Assembly: GCA_050732875.1 (NCBI GenBank)
Contig: JBOHRQ010000007.1
Location: forward strand, 1-64,000
DNA length: 64,000 nt
Direction: 5' to 3'
From: DASRVA01 sp050732875
Lineage (GTDB): Bacteria > Gemmatimonadota > Gemmatimonadetes > JACCXV01 > JAHWKZ01
This document shows positions 1 to 8,180 of the stretch, one piece after another. Each line of letters opens with the position of its first letter. Within the stretch, counting starts at the first letter, position 1. Under the pieces are notes generated by a model. The model did no database searches. It was given only the letters and a program-made list of their open reading frames with translations, and had not been told where the DNA came from. The translations under genes and the position numbers were made by a program.

Positions 1-120
1 TCGGCGGTCAAGTGGGGGGTCGCGGGACGGATCGTCTGGGCGTGGATCCTGACGATTCCGGCGGCGGCGATCGTGGCCATGCTGTCCTATTACGCCACGA
101 CCTTGTTCCACCCGGTCTGA
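1..120 (+). CDS. pit: Inorganic phosphate transporter (PiT family), C-terminal fragment
   Basis: This is the last 39 codons of a gene entering from the left edge, ending in TGA. The visible residues include the motif VAGRIVWAWILTIPA followed by a hydrophobic stretch, which is the conserved final helix of PiT/PitA low-affinity phosphate transporters (H+ or metal-phosphate symport, inner membrane). It converges on phoR with six bases between the two stops. The next eight genes form a Pst/Pho block, which supports the call. Only the tail is present, so nothing can be said about the substrate-binding core. Confidence 0.75.
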   Translation, partial: SAVKWGVAGRIVWAWILTIPAAAIVAMLSYYATTLFHPV

Positions 121-126
121 GGCGCG

Positions 127-1875
127 CTACCCCTCGCGGGCCGGGATCACGATCCGGAACGTCGATCCGGCCCCGGGCCGCGATTCCAGCGCGACCGTTC
201 CGCCGTGGGCCTCGGCCGCGTGCTTGACGATCGACAGGCCGAGCCCGGTCCCGCCCTGCTCCCGCGAGCGGCCCTTGTCGACCCGGTAGAAGCGCTCGAA
301 GACGCGGGGCTGATCCTGGTACGGGATCCCGGGCCCGGTGTCCGAGACCGCCAGCTCGGCGCCCTCCGCCGTTGGCCGGGCGGCGATCCGGATCCCGTCG
401 CCCGGCCGGCAGTACTTGACCGCGTTCTCGAGCAGGTTGGCGAGCGCCTGCCGGAGGAGCCCGCGGTCCGCGTCGATCGTGACGTCGGGCTCGGCGTCCA
501 CGGCCAGCGTCAGACCGCTCTGCTCGGCCCGCGGTCCCCACTCCCGGGCCAGCTCGCTCAGGAGATCTCCGGCCGAGAAGCGCTCCCGATGAGGGGCGAA
601 GCCGGCTTCCTCGAGACGCGCGAGCTCCAGGAGATCGCTGATCAGCATGGTCAGGCGTTCGACGTGACGGCGGATCACGGCGGCGTGCTCCCGGACTTCT
701 CCGGCCGACAGCTCCTCCTCGGAGAGCGCCTCGGCGTAGCCCGACAGAGCCGTCAGCGGCGTCCTGAGCTCGTGGCTCACGTTGGAGACGAAATCACGAC
801 GCACCGTATCGACCCGCTTGAGCGCCGTGATGTCGTGGAAGACGACCACGGCTCCGCCTTCGGGGAGGCCGACCGCGTGCAGGCTCAGCGTCCGCTCGGC
901 CGGCCACGTGACCTGGATCTCCCGGCCCACCGTCCGGGCATCGATGAGGTCTGCGACGGCTTCGGCGACCCCCGGGGTTCGGAGCGCCTCGACCAGGCTC
1001 CGGCCGACGACGGATCGCTCCAGCCCGAACATGCGGTGCAGGGCGGGGTTGGTACGGCTCACCCTGCCTGAGGGGTCGGTGACCAGGACCCCTTCCACCA
1101 TGCCGTCCAGGATCGCCTCCAGCCGCTCCCGCTCCACGGTCGCCTCGGCGATCCGCGCGGCGAGCTGGTTGCGGGCGCCGTCGAGGGACCGCGCCAGGTC
1201 CTCGAGCTCGTCGCCCGTATCGATCCGGACGCGGGCGTCGAGATCCCCGGCCTCGACCCGCTGCGCGACCTCGCTCAGCCGCGCGATGGGACCGCTCAGC
1301 CGCCGCGCCCAGAGGATCCCGGCGAGCGAGGCCAGGACCAGCGCGATCACCATGGCCGTCGCGATCCGGCGGGCCGCGGTGTCTCCCGCGTCATCGACGC
1401 GCGTAAACGGAACGGCGACCCGGACGACGGCGTCTCTCCATGGACCGGATTCGACCCGCCGCGCGCGATACAGCATGTCGGTGCCCACCGAGCGGGAGTA
1501 GCGCACGCTGTGCCCTTCTCCACCGCGTCGCGCCTCGATGACCTCGGCCCGCGAGCCGTGGTTGTCGAGGGCCAGCAGAGCGCCTTCATCGAACTCGCTG
1601 TCGGCGATCACCCGGCCGTCGGCCGCGACCACGGTGATGCGCGCTTCGGCGGCCCGTGCCAGCTGGTCCACGTAGGCGTCGAGGCCGGCCTCGGCGGATG
1701 GCGCCACGCCGCGTTCCAGCGAGGTGGCCGCGAGCCGGACCCCGGTCGCCACCCGGTCTTCGATGCCGCTGCGTGCCGCCCCGGTCGTGGCGCGATACAG
1801 CAGCGCCCCAGCGATCAGCGTCAGAATGAGGCCGAAGGCGATGTACGTAAAGAGGATCCGGTTGCGGAGGCGCAT
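127..1875 (-). CDS. phoR: Phosphate regulon sensor histidine kinase PhoR
   Basis: Membrane sensor kinase of the phosphate two-component system, expected to phosphorylate PhoB when phosphate is scarce. The 582-residue protein has an N-terminal transmembrane helix (about 9-28), a periplasmic region to about 165, a second helix (about 170-190), a HAMP domain, a PAS domain (around VTDPSGRVSRTNPALHRMFG), a HisKA box with the phospho-acceptor His in SNVSHELRTPLTAL, and a HATPase domain with DTGPGIP and GGTGLGLSIVK. The start is the ATG giving MRLRNRILF; upstream codons in the same frame overlap phoB. The stop is TAG. It is the last gene of the pst-pho unit, 25 bases after phoB. The large periplasmic region is unlike the short one in E. 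coli PhoR and resembles the PhoR/PhoP type of other phyla. Confidence 0.9.
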   Translation of the reverse strand: MRLRNRILFTYIAFGLILTLIAGALLYRATTGAARSGIEDRVATGVRLAATSLERGVAPSAEAGLDAYVDQLARAAEARITVVAADGRVIADSEFDEGALLALDNHGSRAEVIEARRGGEGHSVRYSRSVGTDMLYRARRVESGPWRDAVVRVAVPFTRVDDAGDTAARRIATAMVIALVLASLAGILWARRLSGPIARLSEVAQRVEAGDLDARVRIDTGDELEDLARSLDGARNQLAARIAEATVERERLEAILDGMVEGVLVTDPSGRVSRTNPALHRMFGLERSVVGRSLVEALRTPGVAEAVADLIDARTVGREIQVTWPAERTLSLHAVGLPEGGAVVVFHDITALKRVDTVRRDFVSNVSHELRTPLTALSGYAEALSEEELSAGEVREHAAVIRRHVERLTMLISDLLELARLEEAGFAPHRERFSAGDLLSELAREWGPRAEQSGLTLAVDAEPDVTIDADRGLLRQALANLLENAVKYCRPGDGIRIAARPTAEGAELAVSDTGPGIPYQDQPRVFERFYRVDKGRSREQGGTGLGLSIVKHAAEAHGGTVALESRPGAGSTFRIVIPAREG

Positions 1876-1900
1876 CCTGAACGACCGCCGGCGCCGGCCC

Positions 1901-2614
1901 TCAGCCGGCCGGCGGGTTGAACTTGTAGCCCACGCCCCAGGCCGTCTCGATCCAGCTCCCGGGCTCCCCCAGCTTGCGCCGCAGGCGGGCCACGTGAGCA
2001 TCAACCGTCCGGTCGTAGCCCTCGAAGTCGTAGTTCCACACCTGGCGCAGCAGATCGGCGCGGCTGAACACGCGGTTGGGATGAACCAGAAGGAAGCGCA
2101 GGAGATCGAATTCGCGGGTCGTGAGATGGATCTCTACTTCTTCCACGAGCACGGTACGGGCGGCGGCGTCCAGGACCAGCGCGTCGAACTCGATCCGGTC
2201 GCTGGGCGCATCCTGCCCGCTGGCGCGCCGCAGGACGGCGGCGATCCGCAAGAGAAGCTCGCGGAGGTTGAATGGCTTGGTGATGTAGTCGTCGGCTTCC
2301 AGCTCGAGCCCCACGATGCGGTCGACCGGCTCGCCCTTCGCGGTCAGCATGATGACCGGCAGGCGGGAGGTCCGTGGATCGCGCTTGAGGCGGCGGGCGA
2401 CCTCCAGCCCGTCCAAGAGCGGCAGCATGAGGTCCAGCAGCACGAGGTCCACGGCCTCCCGCCACGCCGCCTCGAGCCCCTCCAGGCCGTCCTCGGCGAG
2501 GACGACGCGATAGCCGGCGCGGTCGAGCTGCCGGTCGAGCAGGCTCCTCAGGTCGGGCTCGTCCTCCACGACGAGGATCGTCCGGCGGGACGCGCCGTCC
2601 TGGACCTCGCTCAC
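1901..2614 (-). CDS. phoB: Phosphate regulon response regulator PhoB
   Basis: OmpR-family transcription factor, 237 residues. The N-terminal receiver domain has the acidic pair in VVEDEPDL, the phosphorylated Asp in DLVLLDLMLPLLDG, the switch Thr in VIMLTAKGE and Lys in YITKPFN. The C-terminal winged helix has TTREFDLLRFL and RTVDAHVARLRRKLG, typical of PhoB. A GTG start at 2614 overlaps the phoU stop as GTGA, so translation is probably coupled. It lies between phoU and phoR, the expected place. Its likely targets are the Pho-box-like repeat upstream of the porin and the pst genes. Confidence 0.93.
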   Translation of the reverse strand: MSEVQDGASRRTILVVEDEPDLRSLLDRQLDRAGYRVVLAEDGLEGLEAAWREAVDLVLLDLMLPLLDGLEVARRLKRDPRTSRLPVIMLTAKGEPVDRIVGLELEADDYITKPFNLRELLLRIAAVLRRASGQDAPSDRIEFDALVLDAAARTVLVEEVEIHLTTREFDLLRFLLVHPNRVFSRADLLRQVWNYDFEGYDRTVDAHVARLRRKLGEPGSWIETAWGVGYKFNPPAG

Positions 2615-3315
2615 TGGTCGAACTCGCCTTCGGTGTCGTCGGCGTGATGCTTGATGGTGCGCGCCTCGACGATGTAGATCACGTCTTCCGCCAGATTGGT
2701 CGCGAGATCGGCCACCCGTTCCAGATTCCGGGACACCAGCATCATCTGGAGCGCAGGGATGACGGTGTTGGTGTTCTCTCCCATCTGGGACAGCATCAGC
2801 CGGAAGACGGTGTCGTTGTAGCGGTCGACCTCCTCGTCCCGGATGCAGACATTGCGGGCCAGCGCCACGTCGCGCTCGATGAAGGCGCTGATCGAGTCGC
2901 GGAGCATGGCGGTCGACAGCTCGGCCATCTGGTCGAGCTCGGATGGCTGCGGCATCGGGTACGCCTCGGCCAGCCGTTTGGCGCACTGGGCGATGTTCAC
3001 GGCGTGGTCGCCCACGCGCTCGAGATCGTTCGAGATCTTGAGCACCGCGACCAGGATCCGCAGGTCGCCGGCCATCGGCTGACGGCGGGCGAGCAGGCTG
3101 ATGGCCAGCTCCTCGATCTCCAGCTCGAGCGCGTCCACGCCTCGGTCGGCCAGGATGGTCTGATTGGCCCCCTGTCCGTCGAGCCGCTTGACGGCTGCGA
3201 GCGCGGACCGGACCTGCTCCTCGGCCAGCCCGGCCATGCGCAGCAGGAGCCCGCGCAGCTCGTCCAGCTCCTGGTCGAAGTGACGCGTCGCCCTAGCCGA
3301 ATCTTCCTGTGACAT
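2611..3315 (-). CDS. phoU: Phosphate signalling complex protein PhoU
   Basis: Cytoplasmic negative regulator that links PstSCAB to PhoR. The 234 residues form the usual two PhoU repeats of three helices each. Metal-binding-like acidic motifs are visible as DRGVDALELEIE with NDLERVGDHAVNIAQ in the first repeat, and RDEEVDRYNDTVFR with RNLERVADLATNLAEDVIYIVEAR in the second. The ATG at 3315 lies 23 bases inside the end of pstB, and phoB starts inside the phoU stop codon. This tight coupling fits a single transcript. A longer in-frame start exists but would lie deep inside pstB. Confidence 0.93.
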   Translation of the reverse strand: MSQEDSARATRHFDQELDELRGLLLRMAGLAEEQVRSALAAVKRLDGQGANQTILADRGVDALELEIEELAISLLARRQPMAGDLRILVAVLKISNDLERVGDHAVNIAQCAKRLAEAYPMPQPSELDQMAELSTAMLRDSISAFIERDVALARNVCIRDEEVDRYNDTVFRLMLSQMGENTNTVIPALQMMLVSRNLERVADLATNLAEDVIYIVEARTIKHHADDTEGEFDQ

Positions 3316-4069
3316 AGTCCTCCGTGTTCCGTTCGCTGGGGGCGGTGAAGATCCTGTCCGTGTCATCGTACTCGATCAGCTCTCCCAGGTAGAGATATGC
3401 AGTGTGGTGCGAGACCCGCGCCGCCTGCTGCATGTTGTGGGTCACGATCACGATCGTGTAGTCCTCGACCAGCTCCTGGATCAGCTCCTCGATCTTGGAG
3501 GTGGCGATCGGGTCCAGCGCCGAGGCCGGCTCGTCCATCAGGAGTACCTCCGGCTTGACGGCCAGCGCGCGAGCGATGCAGAGCCGCTGCTGCTGCCCAC
3601 CGGACAGCTCGAGGGCGCTGTCGTCGAGGCGGTCCTTTACCTCTTCCCACAGCGCGGCCTGGCGCAACGAGCGCTCCACGATCTCCTCCAGCTCGCCGTC
3701 GACGGCGTTGATCCGCGGGCCGAACGCGACGTTGTCGTAGATCGACTTCGGGAACGGGTTCGGCTTCTGGAACACCATCCCGACGCGCCGGCGCACCTCG
3801 ACGGGATCGACGTGATCATCGTAGAGGTTTTCGCCCCGGAAGATGACCCGGCCGTCGATTCTCGCGCTCGGCACCAGGTCGTTCATCCGGTTGAAGCACC
3901 TGAGAAGTGTCGACTTCCCGCATCCGGAGGGCCCGATCAGTGCCACGATCCTTTTCTTCGGGATCTCCATCGAGATCGACTTGATGGCATGGTTGTCCCC
4001 ATAGAAGACGGACAGATCCTGCGTCTCGAGCGCGGGAGTCCCGTCGGCGGTCACATTGATCGTCGGCAA
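3293..4069 (-). CDS. pstB: Phosphate ABC transporter ATP-binding protein PstB
   Basis: ATPase of the high-affinity phosphate importer, 258 residues, the normal family length. Walker A GPSGCGKST is at about 46-54, a Q-loop in GMVFQKPNPFPKSIYDN, the signature LSGGQQQR at about 155-162, Walker B LLMDEP at about 176-181, and the switch His in VIVTHNM. The QKPNPFP and CIARALA stretches are diagnostic for PstB among ABC ATPases. It follows pstA by four bases and overlaps phoU by 23. Expression is presumably under PhoB control. Confidence 0.96.
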   Translation of the reverse strand: MPTINVTADGTPALETQDLSVFYGDNHAIKSISMEIPKKRIVALIGPSGCGKSTLLRCFNRMNDLVPSARIDGRVIFRGENLYDDHVDPVEVRRRVGMVFQKPNPFPKSIYDNVAFGPRINAVDGELEEIVERSLRQAALWEEVKDRLDDSALELSGGQQQRLCIARALAVKPEVLLMDEPASALDPIATSKIEELIQELVEDYTIVIVTHNMQQAARVSHHTAYLYLGELIEYDDTDRIFTAPSERNTEDYVTGRFG

Positions 4070-4073
4070 GAAC

Positions 4074-4982
4074 TCACCATTCCTTCCGATACTTGTTGCG
4101 CAGCCAGATGGCGAGCGCGTTCATGGTCAGCAGCAGGACGAGCAGCACGATGATGGCCGCGGCGGCCAGGTTCCGGAATTCGTCCTGCGGCCGCGAGACC
4201 CAGTTGAAGATCTGGATCGGCAGCACCGTGAAGGCGTCGCGCGGGCCGTCGGGGACGAAGGCGATGAACGTCAGCGCGCCGATCATGATGAGCGGAGCCG
4301 TCTCCCCGATGGCCCGGGAGAGGGCCAGGATGGTTCCGGTCATGATGCCCGGCAGGGCGTTTGGCAGGACGTGGTGCCGCACCGTCTGCCAGCGGGTGGC
4401 CCCCAGGCCGTAGGAGGCCTCACGGATCGAGCCCGGGACGGCCCGGATCGCCTCCTGTCCGGCGATGATGATGACCGGCAGGACCAGTAGCGAGATCGTG
4501 AGCGCTCCCGAGAGGACGCTCCGGCCGCCCGTGATCGCCGCCATCCAGCGCACGAAGACAGCGAGCCCCAGGATCCCGTAGACGATCGACGGCACGCCGG
4601 CCAGGTTGGCGATGTTGGTCTGGATGACGGTCTGGACCCAGCCCCTGCGGGCGTACTCCTCGAGATAGACCGCGGCCGCCACCCCCAGCGGGAAGGAGAT
4701 CACGACGACCAGGCCCATCAGCCAGAGGGTCCCGGCCAGCGCCGGCTTGATGCCCGCCCGTGAGGGGATGCGGGATGGCGATTCCGTGAAGAACGTGGCC
4801 GTCAGCCAGCCCGCCCCGTCCACCAGCACGTCGATCAGCAGGATCGCCAGCACGAGCACGGCCGCCACGGTCGTCCCCAGGCACAGCAGCTCGAACGCCC
4901 GTCCCCAGCGGCGCCGCCGGACCAGCCCCGGCGGGGTCGCGAGCAGTTTCTCGGTGGGAGCCGGCTCCCGAGTCGCGGTCAC
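4074..4982 (-). CDS. pstA: Phosphate ABC transporter permease PstA
   Basis: Inner-membrane permease subunit of 302 residues. About 45 cytoplasmic residues precede the first helix (VAAVLVLAILLIDVLVDG). The MetI-like permease core carries the EAA-type loop in IREASYGLGATRWQTVRHHVLPNALPGI, which contacts PstB, and ends with a final helix before a basic C-terminus. It works with PstC to form the phosphate channel. It begins five bases after pstC ends and is followed by pstB. Confidence 0.94.
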   Translation of the reverse strand: MTATREPAPTEKLLATPPGLVRRRRWGRAFELLCLGTTVAAVLVLAILLIDVLVDGAGWLTATFFTESPSRIPSRAGIKPALAGTLWLMGLVVVISFPLGVAAAVYLEEYARRGWVQTVIQTNIANLAGVPSIVYGILGLAVFVRWMAAITGGRSVLSGALTISLLVLPVIIIAGQEAIRAVPGSIREASYGLGATRWQTVRHHVLPNALPGIMTGTILALSRAIGETAPLIMIGALTFIAFVPDGPRDAFTVLPIQIFNWVSRPQDEFRNLAAAAIIVLLVLLLTMNALAIWLRNKYRKEW

Positions 4983-4987
4983 GACGC

Positions 4988-5875
4988 TCAGGCGTACACC
5001 TCCCGATAACGCTCGAGGAACCAGCGCCCGAAGATGTTCATGGCCAGCGTGACCACGAACAGGAGCATCCCCACCGCGAAGAGCGACTGGTACTCGATCG
5101 AGCCGAACGGCGTGTCGCCGATGCTCACCTGCACGATGTAGGCGGTCATCGTCTGGATCGATTCCCGCGGGTCGAACGTGAGGTTCGGCGTCATGCCGGC
5201 CGCGAGGACGACGGCCATCGTCTCCCCGATCGCGCGCGAGATCGCGAGGATGAACGAGGCCACGATCCCCGACAGGGCGGCGGGCGTGACCACGCGGGTG
5301 GCGACCTCGAGCTTTGTCGCTCCCAGCGCGTACGCCCCCTGCCGGAGCGCCCGGGGCACCGCCAACATGGCGTCCTCGGACAACGACGCGATGAGGGGCA
5401 GGATCATGATCCCCACCACGATGCCGGCCGAGAGCGCGTTGAAGATCCCGAGACCGGGGATCAGGTGGCGCAGGACCGGCGTCACGAACGTGAGCGCGAA
5501 ATAGCCATACACCACGGTCGGGATTCCCGCCAGAACCTCGAGGATCGGCTTCAGGACATCGCGCACCCGCCGCGGCGCGTACTCACTCAGGTAGATGGCC
5601 GAGCCCAGACCGAGCGGAACGGCGATCAGGCTCGCGATCAGGGCCACGAGGACCGATCCGACGAAGAGTGGCAGGACCCCGAACCGCTGCGGCTCGAAGA
5701 GCGGCGTCCAGACCGTGCCGGTCAGGAAGTCGAGCACCGGGACCCGGCGGAAGAAGCCGATCGACTCCCAGACCAGGACGACCACGATGCCGATCGTGGT
5801 CAGGACCGACAACGCACCGGCCAGAAAGAGGAGAGCGCCGATGACGCGCTCCCGGAGGGCCCGTCCCGCGGTCAC
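4988..5875 (-). CDS. pstC: Phosphate ABC transporter permease PstC
   Basis: Inner-membrane permease subunit of 295 residues, with about six helices and the EAA loop in LRQGAYALGATKLEVATRVVTPAALSGI, the contact site for PstB. The start is a GTG whose last two bases begin the pstS stop (GTGA overlap), so translation with pstS is coupled. The segment ISRAIGETMAVVLAAGM is typical of PstC. It pairs with PstA directly downstream. Confidence 0.95.
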   Translation of the reverse strand: MTAGRALRERVIGALLFLAGALSVLTTIGIVVVLVWESIGFFRRVPVLDFLTGTVWTPLFEPQRFGVLPLFVGSVLVALIASLIAVPLGLGSAIYLSEYAPRRVRDVLKPILEVLAGIPTVVYGYFALTFVTPVLRHLIPGLGIFNALSAGIVVGIMILPLIASLSEDAMLAVPRALRQGAYALGATKLEVATRVVTPAALSGIVASFILAISRAIGETMAVVLAAGMTPNLTFDPRESIQTMTAYIVQVSIGDTPFGSIEYQSLFAVGMLLFVVTLAMNIFGRWFLERYREVYA

Positions 5876-6861
5876 TCGTCTTCGGCCCCTTCGGCCGCGG
5901 CGGGCTCCGGAGCGGCGGCCGGAGCGGCGGCCGGGAGCTTGGCCAGCTCCTCCTCGTACTGCGCCGGCTGGAGCGGGATGTAGCCGACCGCACGGACGAG
6001 CTCGGGTCCCTCCCCGAGGTAGAACCGAACGAACTCCTCCACCTGCGGCTTGGCCATCCCGCGGTCGCTCACGTAGATGTAGAGCGGACGGCTGAGCGGC
6101 GCGTACTCCCCGGTCTCGATCGTCTGGACGGAGGGCTGGACGCAGCCCGAGCCCCCGTCAACACCCAGCAGCTTCAGGCGGTCGGCGTTCTCCTCGTAGT
6201 ACGCGTAGCCGAAGTAGCCGAGCGCGCCGGCGTCACCCTGGACCCCCTGGACCAGGACGTTGTCGTCCTCGCTGGCCGTGTAGTCGGGGCGGCTGGCGTC
6301 CTCCTCGCCGACGATCGCCTCGGTGAAATAGTCGAACGTCCCGCTGTCGGTCCCCGGACCGTACAGGACCAGCTCCTTGTCGGGGAAGCCCTGGCGGACC
6401 TGGCCCCAGTTGTCCACCTGGCTGCCCGGCTCCCAGATTCGCTTCAGCTCGTCGACCGTCAGGCAGTCGACGAAGTCGTTGGACGGGTTGGTGACGACCG
6501 ACAGGCCGTCCCAGGCGACCCGGATCTCGGCGATCCGGACGCCGTTCTGCTCGCATAGCTCGCTCTCGCTGTCCTTGATCGGCCGGGACGCGTCAGAGAT
6601 GTCCGTCTCCCCGGCGCAGAAACGCTGGAAACCGCCGCCCGTGCCCGACACGCCGACCGTAACCCGCGTTTCCTGATGGATCCTCTGGAACTCCTCGGCG
6701 ACGGCTTCGGAGATGGGATAGACCGTGCTCGACCCGTCGACCTCCACCGAACCCGAGAGCGTGGAATCGCCGGCGGCCCTTTCGTCGGCTCCGCCACCGC
6801 AGGCGACGAGGGTCGTGCCCACCAGGGCCACCAGTAGGATGCGTTGCGTGCTTACGATCAT
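5872..6861 (-). CDS. pstS: Phosphate ABC transporter substrate-binding lipoprotein PstS
   Basis: Periplasmic phosphate-binding protein, 329 residues as called. A lipoprotein signal with lipobox LVAC places the lipidated Cys at residue 21. Phosphate-contacting stretches include GSSTVYPIS, GTGGGFQRFCAGETDISDASRPI and GTDSGTFDYF, the PstS hallmarks. Two in-frame ATGs compete. The downstream one (6861) has AAAGGA eight bases upstream, while the one at 6876 has no visible ribosome site, so 6861 is chosen. The C-terminus ends in a low-complexity Ala/Pro/Glu tail, which is unusual. It follows the porin gene by 52 bases and overlaps pstC by four. Confidence 0.95.
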   Translation of the reverse strand: MIVSTQRILLVALVGTTLVACGGGADERAAGDSTLSGSVEVDGSSTVYPISEAVAEEFQRIHQETRVTVGVSGTGGGFQRFCAGETDISDASRPIKDSESELCEQNGVRIAEIRVAWDGLSVVTNPSNDFVDCLTVDELKRIWEPGSQVDNWGQVRQGFPDKELVLYGPGTDSGTFDYFTEAIVGEEDASRPDYTASEDDNVLVQGVQGDAGALGYFGYAYYEENADRLKLLGVDGGSGCVQPSVQTIETGEYAPLSRPLYIYVSDRGMAKPQVEEFVRFYLGEGPELVRAVGYIPLQPAQYEEELAKLPAAAPAAAPEPAAAEGAEDE

Positions 6862-6913
6862 GCTCGATCCTTTCATCTTGGGTGATCGGTCCTCATCCTT
6901 GATTTGCGGTCCG

Positions 6914-8026
6914 TTAGAACCCGAACCCGAGCTGGACCCGGAAAGCCACCTCGTCCGAATCCGGCAGCACACCGTCTCCGTCGAACGCCGACCGGTCGAC
7001 CTGGATCTGGGTCCGGATGCGCTCCTGCCAGTAGAGATTGACCCCGGCGTTGAGGACGGTCGTCGACGGCGCTTCCTCGTCCAGCAGCAGGACCTGGTCA
7101 CCGATCACCGATCGGCCGTCCTCGATCCGCGTCCATCCGAGGCGGACGACCGGCTCCCAGCCGATCAGCCAGGCCGTGTCGTACGTCGGAACGTGCCAAC
7201 CGACGATCCCCTGCAGGGCCAGAAAGCCGGCGTCATCATCGCCCAGGAGCTCGGGGTCGTAGTCGTCGCCGAGGAAGAGCTGGCCGAGAACCTGCAGGCC
7301 CGGCTCGGCGTACTTCCCGCCCCGGACCGCCAGCTCGACGGCTTGGTACCAGGCGGCTTCGGATTCCGCGGGCGGCTCGCTGAGCCGGAGCCCCGTCCAG
7401 GCCCCCGACACCTGCCAGCCACCGGCGATCTCGCCTTCGATCCGCGCCGCGAGCTGCTTGCCGTCGTCCGCCTCTTCCTCGTTGTCGCCCTGACCGTTGA
7501 AGAGCCCCACGGTTGCTTGCAGGCGATCGAACCGTCCGTTCCAGTCGATCCCGATGTCGCGGGCGTTGTATCCCAGATCGTCCAGGAGTCCATTCGGGCT
7601 GAACCCCGTGGCCCCGCGCGGCAGCGGATCACGCTCGATCACCGGCAGCTCGCGGCTCGAGATCAGCTCGAGCTCGTCGAAGGGAACCTTGAACTGCCCC
7701 GCCCGGATCGTCAGCCGCGGATCGAACTGCAGTGACACGTAGCCGTCGGTCAGGCGCGCGTCACCACGGCCGAAATCCCCTTCCACCCTCGCCTGAAGCC
7801 AGCCCGCCGCGTAGGCGTCGACGCCCAGCCGGGCACGCCTGAGCAGCCATTCGGAGCCGGCCTCCTCGTCCGCCGAGGTGGTGTTGAACTGGGCCTGGAC
7901 GTTGGCCCGGACCCTCACGCTGTCCACGCCCGGCGCGCTGACCTTCTGCGCTGCGGCGGGGGCCGCGAAGGCGAGCAGGCACGGAGCGAGCAGGACGACC
8001 GGCGCGATACGGGAGGTTCTACCCAT
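6914..8026 (-). CDS. Phosphate-selective porin (OprP/OprO-like)
   Basis: Outer-membrane beta-barrel of 370 residues. It has a signal peptide (basic start, hydrophobic stretch, cleavage near AAPAAAQ) and ends in Phe (QLGFGF), the barrel-assembly signal. Repeated alternating strands such as LTIRAGQFKVPFDELELISSRELPVIER match the phosphate-selective porin O/P family. It is the first gene of the pst-pho unit, which strengthens the phosphate role. Whether it forms trimers with the lysine arginine ladder of OprP cannot be seen. A Pho-box-like repeat lies about 100 bases upstream of the start. Confidence 0.8.
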   Translation of the reverse strand: MGRTSRIAPVVLLAPCLLAFAAPAAAQKVSAPGVDSVRVRANVQAQFNTTSADEEAGSEWLLRRARLGVDAYAAGWLQARVEGDFGRGDARLTDGYVSLQFDPRLTIRAGQFKVPFDELELISSRELPVIERDPLPRGATGFSPNGLLDDLGYNARDIGIDWNGRFDRLQATVGLFNGQGDNEEEADDGKQLAARIEGEIAGGWQVSGAWTGLRLSEPPAESEAAWYQAVELAVRGGKYAEPGLQVLGQLFLGDDYDPELLGDDDAGFLALQGIVGWHVPTYDTAWLIGWEPVVRLGWTRIEDGRSVIGDQVLLLDEEAPSTTVLNAGVNLYWQERIRTQIQVDRSAFDGDGVLPDSDEVAFRVQLGFGF

Positions 8027-8122
8027 GTCTCTTTCCTCTCTCGGTCAATGGCGATTCCCTGATGCGCTCGAAAAGCGTGTGATGATTCTGCACGTCGACC
8101 ATTGCCGAAGATTGGCTGAAGT

Positions 8123-8140
8123 GTGATAAAACTATGACCA
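8123..8140 (-). promoter_or_regulatory. Candidate Pho box upstream of the porin-pst operon
   Basis: On the minus strand two heptamers, TGGTCAT and TTATCAC, are separated by AGTT, giving the 11-base period of PhoB-binding direct repeats (consensus CTGTCAT). They match the consensus at five and four of seven positions. The block sits about 97 bases upstream of the porin ATG in an unusually AT-rich patch. Position and regulon context support it; the weak second half keeps confidence low. Confidence 0.4.
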
Positions 8141-8180
8141 GAGGGAAACCGGGGGGCCACGACCTAGATTGTCCCTCCGC

